Counted from the first letter of the stretch, positions 26,061-36,085 are shown. The stretch is 64,000 nt of DNA from JAGQPD01 sp020426865 (GCA_041399065.1 JAWKTN010000001.1:620001-684000), one strand, 5' to 3'. Notes: generated from the sequence alone by a model not told the origin. Translations and numbers: made by a program.

Positions 26061-28016
26061 TTGAGGACGCTCCACTTGCCAACTCCTGACAGCCTAGCAA
26101 CAGCAGATCACCTTCCGGACGAAGGAGTCAAGCCAGCTGCCAAATCGGTGCCCGAGGACAATCGTTCGTTGTGGCTCATCACGCTGACGGCGCTCGGTGT
26201 TGTTTACGGAGACATTGGTACGAGTCCGCTCTACGCGCTGCGCGAGTGTTTTCGCGGTGCGTTGTCGGTGCCACTGACAGAGGCCAACGTTCTGGGCGTT
26301 CTGTCGCTGATCTTGTGGGCGTTGGTGCTGGTCATCTCCGTCAAATATCTGCTCCTGGTCATGCGGGCCGATAATCATGGCGAAGGCGGCATCCTGGCAT
26401 TGATGGTGTTGGCGGCGGGCAGGCGGAGAAACGTGCAGCGACAGACGGCGTTGGTCGTCTTGGGGTTGTTCGGAGCGGGACTGCTGTACGGGGACGGAGC
26501 GATTACGCCGGCGATTTCCGTGCTGAGCGCGATCGAAGGGCTGCACGTGGCGACTCCCGCGTTCGATCATCTCGTCATTCCGATCACGGTCGCCATTTTG
26601 TGCGGTTTGTTTCTCATCCAGCGAAGAGGCACGGCGCACATCGGCCGGTTGTTCGGGCCGGTGATTCTCGTCTGGTTCGTGTTGCTCGCAGTGCTGGGAA
26701 TTGTCCAACTGGCGCGTTATCCGAGTGTTTTGGCGGCGCTCAGCCCGCATTATGCCGTCGAGTTTTTTCTCGCCAATCAGTGGCACGGGTTCGTAGTGGT
26801 GGGCATCGTGTTCTTGGTCGTGACCGGCGGTGAGGCCCTTTATGCCGACATGGGACATTTTGGGGCGAAGCCGATTCGGCTGGCATGGTTCTCGCTGGTA
26901 TTGCCCGCCCTGCTGCTCAATTATTTCGGCCAAGGGGCGTTGTTGATCGAAGACCCGAGTGCCATCGACAATCCCTTTTACCGCTTGGCCCCGGCTTGGG
27001 GGCACGTCCCGCTCGTGTTTCTCGCCGCGGCGGCCACCGTAATTGCTTCACAGGCCGTCATCTCGGGAGCCTTTTCGCTTAGCGTGCAAGCCGTGCAACT
27101 CGGCTACTTCCCGCGGCTCGCCGTCAAACACACGTCGAAGGACGAACGCGGCCAGGTTTACGTGCCGGTCGTCAACTGGCTGCTGTTCGTCGCCGTGTTG
27201 GGATGCGTGCTGGCTTTTCAAACGTCGGAACATTTGGCGTCGGCTTACGGGATGGCGATCACCACGACGATGGTCATCACCGCCGTGCTGTTGTATGTGG
27301 TCATGCGCCGGCGATGGCAGTGGCCGCGTGCGTTAGCGATGCCCGTGGTGGGCTTCTTTCTCACCATCGATCTGCTCTTTTTTGGAGCCAATCTGGTGAA
27401 AGTATTGGAAGGCGGCTGGCTGCCGTTGCTGCTCGGTGTGGCGACCTGCGTGGTGATGATCGTGTGGCACAGTGGCCGCGAGGCAGTGCGGCGGCGGCTC
27501 GCAGAAGGAACGCGTTCGATCGACGAGTTTCTGGCCGACATGCGTTCCAATCCGCCGCAGCGCGTCGACGTGCCCGCCGTCTACTTGACGCCCAGTTCGG
27601 ATACCATCCCCGAGACACTGGCGAGTAACCTGCGGCACAACCGCGTGCTGCACAAGCCGGTCGGACTGATGACGATCGTCACCGAGGACGTGCCGTGGGT
27701 AAAGCTTGACGACCGGGTCGAAGTGACTCATCTCGGTGAACAGATCTATCGCATCGTGGCCTACACCGGTTTCAAGCAAACGCCGAACGTCCTGAACCTG
27801 ATGCAGCAATGCCTGCAGCACAACGTCGACTTCACCAGCCAGGATACGTCCTTCTTTCTCGGACGGCTAACGCTGCAAATCGCCGGTCGGCCACGTTACA
27901 CGGCGTGGCACAAGCGGCTTTTCGCCTGGCTCATGCACAATTCACACGACGCCAGCGCCTACTTCGGCATTCCGCCGGATCAGGTTGCGGAATTGGGGCG
28001 GAGGTTAGAAATCTAA
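26061..28016 (+). CDS. kup: Potassium uptake protein Kup
   Basis: This is a K+/H+ symporter of the KUP family. The 651-residue protein has twelve membrane helices and the family landmarks TALGVVYGDIGTSPLYALRE near residue 45, ADNHGEGGILALM near 105, LYGDGAITPAISVLSAIEGL near 150, GGEALYADMGHFG near 255 and GYFPRLAVKHTS near 345, then a cytoplasmic C-terminal domain (after 450). The frame as given starts with TTG and lacks a good ribosome site. The conserved part begins at NRSLWLITL, and a GTG at 26149 is a possible alternative start. No terminator is obvious before the convergent CorC gene 44 bp away. Confidence 0.95.
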   Translation: MRTLHLPTPDSLATADHLPDEGVKPAAKSVPEDNRSLWLITLTALGVVYGDIGTSPLYALRECFRGALSVPLTEANVLGVLSLILWALVLVISVKYLLLVMRADNHGEGGILALMVLAAGRRRNVQRQTALVVLGLFGAGLLYGDGAITPAISVLSAIEGLHVATPAFDHLVIPITVAILCGLFLIQRRGTAHIGRLFGPVILVWFVLLAVLGIVQLARYPSVLAALSPHYAVEFFLANQWHGFVVVGIVFLVVTGGEALYADMGHFGAKPIRLAWFSLVLPALLLNYFGQGALLIEDPSAIDNPFYRLAPAWGHVPLVFLAAAATVIASQAVISGAFSLSVQAVQLGYFPRLAVKHTSKDERGQVYVPVVNWLLFVAVLGCVLAFQTSEHLASAYGMAITTTMVITAVLLYVVMRRRWQWPRALAMPVVGFFLTIDLLFFGANLVKVLEGGWLPLLLGVATCVVMIVWHSGREAVRRRLAEGTRSIDEFLADMRSNPPQRVDVPAVYLTPSSDTIPETLASNLRHNRVLHKPVGLMTIVTEDVPWVKLDDRVEVTHLGEQIYRIVAYTGFKQTPNVLNLMQQCLQHNVDFTSQDTSFFLGRLTLQIAGRPRYTAWHKRLFAWLMHNSHDASAYFGIPPDQVAELGRRLEI

Positions 28017-28060
28017 GTCGCGGGGTTGCCGAGTTTCCGATGCAATGGGAACAACGCACG

Positions 28061-29452
28061 TTACTCGTCGGTTACGTGCGATTCCTCATCATCCTTGTTT
28101 GCCAACCGTTTCTTCAAGCAGACCTCCATCAGCCGATGCCCGTCGGTGGCCTCCACGGTGATTTCCAAGTTCGGCAATTGGACACGGTCGCCCGCTTGAG
28201 CCACGCGGCCGAGGTGATGAAAAATCAGGCCGGCCAGCGTGTTATAAGACGCCGGCTCGAATTCATATTCGATCTGCTCACCCAAGTCGTCCAGCCTCGC
28301 GGACGGGTCGACGTAAACACAGCCGTCGTCCGTTTGGCGGCGAACGAGCTGGATTTGTAACGAGGCTTCGTCGTCGAATTCGCCAACGATCTCCTCCAGA
28401 ATGTCTTCCAGCGTCACCAGACCCGCCGTGCCGCCGAACTCGTCAGCCACGATCGCCATCTGCTGCTTGTTCGCTTTGAAGCGGGTCAGCAGCAAATCGA
28501 TCGGTTTCGTTTCCGGCACGATGTACGGCGGCCGCATGATTTCCGTGATCGGGCGTTCGAGCGAAGCGGGGCCGGCGGCGGGGTCGATGTTCTCCAGCAG
28601 TTCTTTGATGAACAGTGTGCCGACGATCGAGTCGATCGTGTCGTGGTAGACAGGGAAGCGGGAATGTTTTGATTCCCGGAACGTCTCCAACGCCTCACCG
28701 ATCGTCGCGGTATCGGCCAGCGCCACGACCTGTGTGCGCGGGACCATCAGGTCGCGGGTCGTCTGATTGTCCAGATCAAACACGCCGTCAATCATTTCGG
28801 TTTCATAGGGTTTTAGCACGCCTTCCTGTTCGCTGGCCGCCAGGATCGTCCGCAGTTCTTCCTCCGAAATGGAAAAGTGTCCGCCGCCGGGACCTGTCAT
28901 TTGCCGCTGGCCGCAAACCCAAAGCAAACCGGTCGCCGAAGCGTTCAACAACCAAATCGCCCAGGCCAACGCCCGGTAGAGGATATTGATCGGCCGCGCC
29001 ACCAGCAGGCTCGTCTCGACAGGCTTGTGAAAGGCGAAGACCTTCGGCGCCAACTCGCCGCCCACGATGTGCAGGTAGGAAATGAGCAAGAAGGCCACCA
29101 CATTCGCGGAGACGTGGGCGACGTGATGGGCGCTTGTCGGCGGAATCAAGTTGCCCAGATGTGTGGTCACGAATTCGATCACCGGCTCCAACGCCTTGGT
29201 GACGGTTACGATGCCGATGGCGCCCAGGGCCAGCGAAACTAGCGTGATACCGACCTGCGTCACCGAATAAAACCGTTCGGGGCGGGCGTGCAACTCCTGA
29301 ACAATTTGTGCCGCGTGGTTCCCGGTCTCCGCCAGATGCTTGATTCGGCTGCGGCGGGCCGATGTTAACGCGATTTCCGCCCCGACAAAAAACGCGTTGC
29401 CCAAAACAAGCAGGAAGATGATCGTTAACTGCAGAATCAAGATGGGGCCCAT
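28061..29452 (-). CDS. CNNM/CorC family hemolysin-like transporter
   Basis: The 463-residue protein has an N-terminal CNNM (DUF21) domain with helices such as LQLTIIFLLVLGNAFFVGAE and AFLLISYLHIVGGELAPKVF (residues 1-190), a pair of CBS domains (210-335: DLMVPRTQVVALADTA, RFPVYHDTIDSIVGTL, VADEFGGTAGLVTLED), and a C-terminal CorC_HlyC domain after 350. Relatives move or sense Mg2+ or Co2+ at the membrane; the substrate here is not known. It overlaps the end of the universal stress protein gene by 16 bp and is the last gene of the PPK2 operon. Confidence 0.93.
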   Translation of the reverse strand: MGPILILQLTIIFLLVLGNAFFVGAEIALTSARRSRIKHLAETGNHAAQIVQELHARPERFYSVTQVGITLVSLALGAIGIVTVTKALEPVIEFVTTHLGNLIPPTSAHHVAHVSANVVAFLLISYLHIVGGELAPKVFAFHKPVETSLLVARPINILYRALAWAIWLLNASATGLLWVCGQRQMTGPGGGHFSISEEELRTILAASEQEGVLKPYETEMIDGVFDLDNQTTRDLMVPRTQVVALADTATIGEALETFRESKHSRFPVYHDTIDSIVGTLFIKELLENIDPAAGPASLERPITEIMRPPYIVPETKPIDLLLTRFKANKQQMAIVADEFGGTAGLVTLEDILEEIVGEFDDEASLQIQLVRRQTDDGCVYVDPSARLDDLGEQIEYEFEPASYNTLAGLIFHHLGRVAQAGDRVQLPNLEITVEATDGHRLMEVCLKKRLANKDDEESHVTDE

Positions 29453-30381
29453 GACCGCTCCTTGCCAGGACCACGAGGTCCATCATGCACCGGCACGAGA
29501 AGGATCGGCAGGCGTGACTTGCGTGCGAGTTGCGGAGTGGCGCTGCCTGCCCAATAGGCTTCCAGGTGGCTGGTGCCGTGTGTGCCCAGCACGATCAAGT
29601 CAGCCTGGAACTCGCGTGCCGCGTCGACGATCGTACGGACGGGCTCGCCCCGCACAACTCTGGTTGTCACTTCAGCACCAACGCCTTTCATCCACTTGAC
29701 CTTCTCGTCCAAATAGACCTTCGCCGGGTCGCTCGAAGCATCGAGCAATTCGACGGTGGTGCCTGGCAGCAGCCGCGAGGTAATCAGGTGTGTTTGCTGC
29801 AAGTCGCGAAGAGTGTGGATGACCATCAACAGCCGGACTTGTGCGCCACGACCGAGTCCCAGCCTCGTCACTGCCTCGAGTGCTTGCTCGTGATCCGCGT
29901 TGCCGTCCAGCGGTACCAGCAGCCGGCGGCAGGAAAAGCCAGCAACCTGATCGCGCGCCGGCGTCGGAATGAGCAACACCGGCGTCGTGCCCAACGCGAT
30001 CACGCGCTGAGCCACCGTCCCGAACACAGCATGCCGCATACCGCCCGCCCCGTGCGTACACAACACGATCAAGTCAATCTGTAGTTCGTCCGCGTGGGCG
30101 ACGATGCTGCGGGCCACGTCGTTGATCTGGTCAGTATGAACGTGCCGCCGCACCGTGCCTGCGCCCGGTAATGCCCGTTCTGCGACTTGAGCCAGATACG
30201 TTTCCGCATCGTGGACCGTGGTCAGATGCGACTGACCGTGGACGGCTCGCGGCGCCTTGCGTTCGATCATGTGCAGCAGCATCACGTCGGCGCCGAGCGT
30301 CTCGGCCAGGTGCCGCACTGCCGGCAAGGCGGCTTCGGCCAGCTGCGAACCGTCCAGCGGAACTAAGAGTCGAAGAAACAC
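29437..30381 (-). CDS. Tandem universal stress protein (two UspA domains)
   Basis: The 314-residue protein has two UspA domains in tandem (about 2-150 and 165-305). The first ends in the nucleotide-binding motif LIVLCTHGAGGMRHAVFGTV with PVLLIP; the second has LIVLGTHGTSHLEAYWAGSA with PILLVP. Both keep the G-x2-G-x9-G(S/T) pattern in modified form, suggesting ATP binding. The start is taken as GTG at 30381, five bases after the Nramp stop, because VFLRLLVPLDGSQLAEAALP is the normal Usp beginning. A longer frame extends back into the Nramp gene and is a shadow. It overlaps the CorC gene by 16 bp. Confidence 0.92.
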   Translation of the reverse strand: MFLRLLVPLDGSQLAEAALPAVRHLAETLGADVMLLHMIERKAPRAVHGQSHLTTVHDAETYLAQVAERALPGAGTVRRHVHTDQINDVARSIVAHADELQIDLIVLCTHGAGGMRHAVFGTVAQRVIALGTTPVLLIPTPARDQVAGFSCRRLLVPLDGNADHEQALEAVTRLGLGRGAQVRLLMVIHTLRDLQQTHLITSRLLPGTTVELLDASSDPAKVYLDEKVKWMKGVGAEVTTRVVRGEPVRTIVDAAREFQADLIVLGTHGTSHLEAYWAGSATPQLARKSRLPILLVPVHDGPRGPGKERSWAPS

Positions 30382-30386
30382 GGCCG

Positions 30387-31676
30387 TTAAAGCCCCAAAA
30401 AGGTCTGGTACAGTAAATACACATTCAACGCGATGATTAGCACCGCCGAGGCGGTCAGCAGTACTGTCGTCACAGGGTGGTTGACCAATACTCCCATCAC
30501 ACTCCGGCGGCTGGTCAACAACACCAGCGGGATGATTGCAAACGGCAGGCCAAAACTGAGTACGACCTGGCTGAGCACGAGAACGTTGGTTGGCTCCGAC
30601 CCGATGGCGATGACGACCAGCGACGGCAGCATCGTCACTAACCGGCGGGTCCACACCGGGATGTGCCAGTGCAAGAAGCCCTGCATGATCACCTGCCCGG
30701 CCATCGTGCCCACGGAGGACGACGAAAGCCCGGCCGCCAGCAGCGAAATCGCAAACACCCAACTCGCCGCCCCGCCCAGCAGTGGCTCGAGTGTGCGATG
30801 AGCTTCTTCAATCGTGGCGACGTCGGTATGCCCCTGACGGAAAAAAGTTGCTGCCGCCATGATCAGCATCGCCGCGTTGACCAGCCCTGCAACGCTCATG
30901 GCGATCAAGACGTCCAGCAGTTCAATGCGAAACAGCCGCCGCAACTGAGCCGGATCGCGGACGACGATGCGATTCTGGGTGAGGGCGGAGTGCAAGAAAA
31001 TCGCGTGCGGCATGACGGTCGCGCCCAGGATGCCCGTCGCCAACAGGATGCTCTCCGCGCCGTCGAACTGAGGCACGACCGCATGCAATGCCACGTTGCC
31101 CCAGTCCGGGCGATCCCACACCGTTTCCACCAGATAGCAAACCGCCACCACGCCAACCAGCGTCCCAATGACCGCCTCCAGAGGCCGAAAACCGAAACGC
31201 TCCAGGCCGAGGATCAGGAACGTGACCATGGCCGTCAGCAGTCCGGCCGGCAACAGGGGAATCCCCAGCAACAAGTTGAATCCCAACGCAGCGCCGAGGA
31301 ACTCGGCCAGGTCGGTGGCCATCGCCACCAGTTCCATCAGCACCCACATCGGATAAACGACCCACCGAGGGAACTGTTCCCGGCAGTGTTCCGCCAGGTT
31401 CATTCCGCTGGCGATCCCCAACTTGGCGGAGGCCATCTGGATAAGCATAGCCATCAGGTTGCTGAGCACGATGACCCACAACAGCGTGTAACCGAACTTG
31501 GCACCGCCTTGAATGTTCGTGGCAAAATTGCCGGGGTCGATATAGGCCACGCTGGCAATAAACGCCGGCCCCAAGAACGGCCACAACCGCGCTAACCGCC
31601 CCTTGCTGCCATGACCGGCCAGCACGCGCCGCGCAGCGGCTTGAGTGTGGTTGTTTTGCTCGGTCGGCATGGGCAT
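30387..31676 (-). CDS. mntH: Nramp family Mn2+/Fe2+ transporter
   Basis: This is a proton-coupled divalent metal importer. The 429-residue protein has eleven predicted helices, the TM1 metal-site motif DPGNFATNIQGGAKFGY near residue 50 and the TM6 motif ATVMPHAIFLHSAL near residue 225, which carries the M-P-H ligands. LGLERFGFRPLEAVIGTLVG is also typical. The ATG at 31676 is chosen over a TTG at 31694. It sits between the MgtC/DUF4010 gene (21 bp) and the universal stress protein gene (5 bp) in one operon. Mn import fits a block rich in superoxide dismutase and KatG. Confidence 0.94.
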   Translation of the reverse strand: MPMPTEQNNHTQAAARRVLAGHGSKGRLARLWPFLGPAFIASVAYIDPGNFATNIQGGAKFGYTLLWVIVLSNLMAMLIQMASAKLGIASGMNLAEHCREQFPRWVVYPMWVLMELVAMATDLAEFLGAALGFNLLLGIPLLPAGLLTAMVTFLILGLERFGFRPLEAVIGTLVGVVAVCYLVETVWDRPDWGNVALHAVVPQFDGAESILLATGILGATVMPHAIFLHSALTQNRIVVRDPAQLRRLFRIELLDVLIAMSVAGLVNAAMLIMAAATFFRQGHTDVATIEEAHRTLEPLLGGAASWVFAISLLAAGLSSSSVGTMAGQVIMQGFLHWHIPVWTRRLVTMLPSLVVIAIGSEPTNVLVLSQVVLSFGLPFAIIPLVLLTSRRSVMGVLVNHPVTTVLLTASAVLIIALNVYLLYQTFLGL

Positions 31677-31697
31677 TTCTTTAGAGCATGACAAGGG

Positions 31698-32990
31698 TCA
31701 CCAGTGAGTTTGCAAAGTGCTTGCGATCCACGCGGCCACGCCGCCTCCCAGCACCGTCAGCGCAAGCAGCGATACGACACTTCCGATCGAGCGTTGCCAG
31801 CCGGCGAAACCAATCGAGTAGATCGCCTTGAGCGCATTGTTCGAGGAAGCAGCAATCAGGATCGCAACTGCTGTGGCTGTCTGATCAAGTCCCGCGACGC
31901 CGCCCTGGGCGACGCTCAACACGAACGGATCGATGTCTGTCACGCCGACAATCGCGGCCAGCCAGTAAATACCCGCGTGGCCGAATTGTCCCTTGACCCA
32001 TGTCGAGGCGACTGAAATCCCGACAAACAACACAGCGAAGACCAGTGCGGCCGTCAACTCAAGCGGGTTTCCCGGCGGCTGTGCTGCCGCGTTTTCGCCC
32101 CGTTCGGCTCGCCTGCCGAACCACAGGCAAGCCGCCGCCAGTCCGCCACCTGCCGCTGCCAACACTGCCAGCGGCAACGACAGCCGCAGTGCCAGCGGCA
32201 GATTGAAGATGGCCACAACCGCGCCCAACCGCAGATACATCAACGCCGTCGCCAGGACGATGCCGGACTGGACTTCATGCCGATTGGCAGGGTCTTGCTT
32301 CAGTCGACGCGCGAGCACGACCGTCGTCGCCGTCGAGGAATACAAACCGCCCAGCACCGAAGTCAGAAACAGACTCCCTTCCGCTGGTAACAGCTTGTGC
32401 AGCAAATAACTGCCGTAGGAGAGCGAGGAAACGACGACGACGGCCAGCCAGACCTGAAACGGCGTAATCGCCGTGAGCTTTGTTACCGGCTGGTTGGGCA
32501 ACAAGGGCAGCACGACGCCGGCCAGCACAAGGAACTGCGCCAGTGTAATGATCTCCTGGCCGGGAATCTTCTGCGCCAAGGCGTGCAGCCGATCGCGGGC
32601 ACGCAACAGCAATACTGCCGCGACCGTCAATCCAATCGCGAACCATGCCGGCTGAAGCAGCGCGACAGGACCGAGCAAATAAGCCACCACGTTGCACAGG
32701 GGAACCATGATGCCATCGGCGTTTTCGTCGGTTGGTCCTTCCCGCGCGACTTCCTCCCGGTAATAGGGATAGAGCCAGACGCCCAGAACAATCAAACCAA
32801 CGCAAAACGCTGCCGCGAACTTCGGCTCGAGCGCGTACAAGATGGCCCCGCACAGCGAGATCAGCGGAAACGTGCGGATGCCGCCGGGGCGACTGCGGGC
32901 CGAGTTCCAATAGAATCCCTCGAATGACAATCCAAAGAAGAATGACAACCCGACCAGGATACCCAGTTTCTCGACGGACAGGAGTTCCAT
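31698..32990 (-). CDS. MgtC/SapB family protein with DUF4010 domain
   Basis: The 430-residue membrane protein has an MgtC-like N-terminal part (LGILVGLSFFFGLSFEGFYW, GIRTFPLISLCGAILYAL) and a C-terminal DUF4010 part with TSVLGGLYSSTATTVVLARR, VGVTDIDPFVLSVAQGG and ASSNNALKAIYSIGFAG. It has about twelve hydrophobic helices. Usual MgtC proteins of this fused type start with R-x-x-G-x-E-R in helix 1; here the position reads SFEGFYW. The family's function is not firmly known; it is linked with Mg2+ or phosphate stress. The start at 32990 follows a GAGGCGATC site and lies 14 bp after the PPK2 stop. Confidence 0.9.
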   Translation of the reverse strand: MELLSVEKLGILVGLSFFFGLSFEGFYWNSARSRPGGIRTFPLISLCGAILYALEPKFAAAFCVGLIVLGVWLYPYYREEVAREGPTDENADGIMVPLCNVVAYLLGPVALLQPAWFAIGLTVAAVLLLRARDRLHALAQKIPGQEIITLAQFLVLAGVVLPLLPNQPVTKLTAITPFQVWLAVVVVSSLSYGSYLLHKLLPAEGSLFLTSVLGGLYSSTATTVVLARRLKQDPANRHEVQSGIVLATALMYLRLGAVVAIFNLPLALRLSLPLAVLAAAGGGLAAACLWFGRRAERGENAAAQPPGNPLELTAALVFAVLFVGISVASTWVKGQFGHAGIYWLAAIVGVTDIDPFVLSVAQGGVAGLDQTATAVAILIAASSNNALKAIYSIGFAGWQRSIGSVVSLLALTVLGGGVAAWIASTLQTHW

Positions 32991-33004
32991 GATCGCCTCG
33001 CTTC

Positions 33005-33796
33005 TCAAGATGCGATCATGCCGTTGGTCAAGCACACCTGCTCGAAGGGAAACACCACGCTGGGATCGGGGCAGACGAGAGATTCATCCTTGCCTTTGTA
33101 TTCCAGCCGCGACAGCATGTTCTTGATCGCGTTCAATCGAGCCACTGGCTTGTCGCCAGCGCGGACGATGGTCCACGGCGCTACGGCGTGGTGCGTCCGC
33201 GAAAGCATGATGTTTCGAGCCTCGCTGTAATCATCCCAATGTTTCTGGGCAGACTGATCGATCGGGCTGACCTTCCATTGCTTGAGCGGATCCTGCCGTC
33301 GGTCCTTCAGACGCCGCTTTTGCTCCTGGCGGTCGATGTCCAGGTAGTACTTCAGCAGCTTGATCCCGGAACGAACGAGCAACTGTTCATAGCTTCCGAC
33401 GGTTTCCAGAAACTCGTGGTACTCGTCGTCGCTACAGAACTTCATCACCCGCTCGACACCGGCCCGGTTGTACCAGCTGCGGTTGAACAACACCATTTCC
33501 TGCGCGGCCGGCAGATGCGGCGTATAACGCTGAAAGTACCATTCCGTCCGGTCGCGGTCAGAAGGCTTGCCCAAAGCCACGACGCGTGTCTCGCGCGGGC
33601 TCAGGTGCTGGATGATGCGTTTGATCAAGCCATCTTTGCCAGCCGTATCGCGTCCTTCTAATAGGATCAGAATCTTGGCGTCCGAGCGAATGATCTCGTT
33701 TTGCAGCTTGACCAACTCGATCTGCAAAGCGCGCAACGTCTTCTTGTAGTCGTCGTGGGATGCGCCGCTTCCTTTGTCACGTTGTTTCTTCGACAT
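33005..33796 (-). CDS. ppk2: Polyphosphate kinase 2 (PPK2)
   Basis: PPK2 enzymes transfer phosphate between polyphosphate and nucleotides. The 263-residue protein has Walker A in LLEGRDTAGKDGLIKRIIQH near residue 50, the family segment LSPRETRVVALGKPSDRDRT, lid residues in FNRSWYNRAGVERVM near 105, and KLLKYYLDIDRQEQKRRLKD. One PPK2 domain of this length fits class I or III. The choice between GDP or ADP phosphorylation and AMP use cannot be made by eye. It heads the five-gene operon reading toward CorC. It is linked conceptually to the CHAD protein and pyrophosphatase in the window. Confidence 0.94.
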   Translation of the reverse strand: MSKKQRDKGSGASHDDYKKTLRALQIELVKLQNEIIRSDAKILILLEGRDTAGKDGLIKRIIQHLSPRETRVVALGKPSDRDRTEWYFQRYTPHLPAAQEMVLFNRSWYNRAGVERVMKFCSDDEYHEFLETVGSYEQLLVRSGIKLLKYYLDIDRQEQKRRLKDRRQDPLKQWKVSPIDQSAQKHWDDYSEARNIMLSRTHHAVAPWTIVRAGDKPVARLNAIKNMLSRLEYKGKDESLVCPDPSVVFPFEQVCLTNGMIAS

Positions 33797-33907
33797 GCTG
33801 AGGCTTTCTGAGATACTGAGGCGACGTCCACGGTTATTTCGGGATCCGTGTGGTCAATATACGATTCGCCTCCCGATCAGCGACGTCCGAACACATGCAC
33901 GCTCCAA

Positions 33908-36085
33908 TCAGGCAAGTTCGAAGCGATCAAGGTTCATCACCTTGTTCCAGGCCACGACGAAATCGCGGACGAACTTCTTCTCCGCATCGACACTTCCATA
34001 GACTTCCGCCAGGGCACGGAGTTGCGAATTTGAACCGAAGGCGAGGTCGACGCGCGTGCCCGTCCACTTGAGTTCACCCGTCTTGCGGTTGCGGGCTTCA
34101 AACACGCCCGCGTCTTGCGTGACCGGGATCCACTCATTGCCCATATCCAGCAGGTTCACGAAGAAGTCGTTGGTCAGCGACTCCGGTCGGTTGGTGAAAA
34201 CGCCGTGCTGCGTCCCGCCGAAGTTCGTTTTCAGCACGCGCATGCCGCCCACGAGCACTGTCAATTCCGGCGCGGTCAGTGTCAGCAATTGCGCCTTGTC
34301 GATCAGCAGCGTTTCGGCCGGGATGCCGTATTCGGCCTTGAGGTAATTGCGGAAGCCGTCTGCGATGGGTTCGAGCACGGCGAAGGAGTCCACGTCAGTG
34401 TGCTCTTGCGACGCGTCCACGCGTCCCGGCACAAACGGCACCGCCACCTCGTGACCTGCATTTTTCGCCGCCTGCTCGACGCCCGCGCATCCGGCCAGAA
34501 CGATCAGGTCCGCCAACGAGACGTTCTTGCCGCCGGACTGTACGCTGTTGAACGCACTTTGAATTCCCTCCAAAGTTCTCAGCACCCTCGCCAGTTGAGC
34601 AGGCTGATTGACCTCCCAATCCTTCTGCGGCGCCAGGCGAATGCGGGCGCCATTCGCACCGCCGCGTTTGTCGGAACCACGGAACGTGGACGCCGACGAC
34701 CAAGTGGTGTAAACCATCTCCGACACAGAGAGACCGGAAGCGAGGATCTTGCTCTTGAGTGAGGCGATATCCTGCGTATCGACCAATGCGTGGTTCACCT
34801 CGGGAATGGGGTCCTGCCAGATGAGCTGCTCGTTAGGAACTTCCGGGCCGAGATAGCGGGAACGCGGGCCCATGTCGCGGTGGGTCAGCTTATACCACGC
34901 TCGGGCGAATGCATCGGCGAGTTGATCCGGATGTTCCAGGAAGCGGCGTGAGATCTTCTCGTTAGCAGGATCGAAGCGCAGCGACAAATCGGTCGTCAGC
35001 ATCGTCGGCAGGTGTTTCTTCGACGGATCGTGTGCATCCGGGATCACCGCCTGGGCTCCCTTGGCGACCCATTGATGGGCACCGGCCGGGCTCTTGCTCA
35101 ATTCCCACTCGTAGTTGAACAGGTTCTCGAGGAAGTAGTTGCTCCACAGGGTCGGAGTTTGCGTCCAAGTGACTTCCAGGCCGCTGGTAATCGTGTCGCC
35201 GCCTTTGCCGGTGCCAAAGCTGTTCTTCCAGCCGAGCCCCTGTTCCTCGAGACCGGCCGCTTCCGGTTCAGGTCCGACGTGGGTTGCGGGGGCGGCGCCG
35301 TGCGTCTTACCGAAGGTATGACCGCCCACGATCAGTGCCACGGTTTCTTCGTCGTTCATCGCCATGCGACCGAATGTCTCGCGGATATCTCGCGCAGCGG
35401 CGACTGGATCCGCGTTGCCATTGGGCCCTTCCGGATTGACATAAATCAGCCCCATCTGCACGGCGGCGAGCGGGTTTTCGAGATCGCGGTCGCCCGAGTA
35501 GCGTTTGTCGTCCAGCCAGGTCGTCTCGGTGCCCCAGTAGATATCGTGATCCGGCTCCCAAGTATCCTCGCGCCCCCCACCGAAACCGAAAGTCTTAAAG
35601 CCCATCGTTTCCAGCGCGACGTTGCCAGCCAGGATCATCAGGTCGGCCCATGAGATTTTGCGGCCATACTTCTGCTTGATCGGCCACAGGAGCCGCCGCG
35701 CCTTGTCCAGGCTGACGTTGTCCGGCCAACTATTGAGTGGCGCGAATCGCTGCTGGCCGCGTCCCCCGCCGCCCCGGCCGTCCCCGATGCGGTAGGTACC
35801 CGCGCCGTGCCACGCCATACGAATGAACAAGGGTCCGTAGTGTCCAAAATCCGCCGGCCACCAGTCCTGTGAGTCGGTCATCAGCACCGCGAGGTCTTCC
35901 TTTAACGCCGCAAAGTCCAGGCTCTTGAACTCGTCCGCATAGTTGAAGTCCTCGCCCAATGAATTGGACTTGGAGGAGTGTTGGCTCAAAAGGTCAAGCT
36001 TCAACTGGTTCGGCCACCAGTCGCAATTGGACGTCCCGCCGCCGTCGGCATGGTGAAACGGGCACTTGTTCGAGATATCTGACAT
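33908..36085 (-). CDS. katG: Catalase-peroxidase KatG
   Basis: This bifunctional haem enzyme destroys hydrogen peroxide. The 725-residue chain has two peroxidase-like domains. In the first, distal residues are in RMAWHGAGTYRIGDGRGG near residue 90, and the proximal His is in VALIVGGHTFGKTHGA near residue 255. The Trp-Tyr-Met adduct residues appear in MAWHG, GLIYVNPEGPNG and RMAMNDEE. The second domain lacks haem ligands, as usual. There is no signal peptide. Length and start (MSDISNKCPFHHADGGG) match the family. It is a single gene between PPK2 and the SpoIIAA-like gene and pairs functionally with superoxide dismutase. Confidence 0.97.
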   Translation of the reverse strand: MSDISNKCPFHHADGGGTSNCDWWPNQLKLDLLSQHSSKSNSLGEDFNYADEFKSLDFAALKEDLAVLMTDSQDWWPADFGHYGPLFIRMAWHGAGTYRIGDGRGGGGRGQQRFAPLNSWPDNVSLDKARRLLWPIKQKYGRKISWADLMILAGNVALETMGFKTFGFGGGREDTWEPDHDIYWGTETTWLDDKRYSGDRDLENPLAAVQMGLIYVNPEGPNGNADPVAAARDIRETFGRMAMNDEETVALIVGGHTFGKTHGAAPATHVGPEPEAAGLEEQGLGWKNSFGTGKGGDTITSGLEVTWTQTPTLWSNYFLENLFNYEWELSKSPAGAHQWVAKGAQAVIPDAHDPSKKHLPTMLTTDLSLRFDPANEKISRRFLEHPDQLADAFARAWYKLTHRDMGPRSRYLGPEVPNEQLIWQDPIPEVNHALVDTQDIASLKSKILASGLSVSEMVYTTWSSASTFRGSDKRGGANGARIRLAPQKDWEVNQPAQLARVLRTLEGIQSAFNSVQSGGKNVSLADLIVLAGCAGVEQAAKNAGHEVAVPFVPGRVDASQEHTDVDSFAVLEPIADGFRNYLKAEYGIPAETLLIDKAQLLTLTAPELTVLVGGMRVLKTNFGGTQHGVFTNRPESLTNDFFVNLLDMGNEWIPVTQDAGVFEARNRKTGELKWTGTRVDLAFGSNSQLRALAEVYGSVDAEKKFVRDFVVAWNKVMNLDRFELA

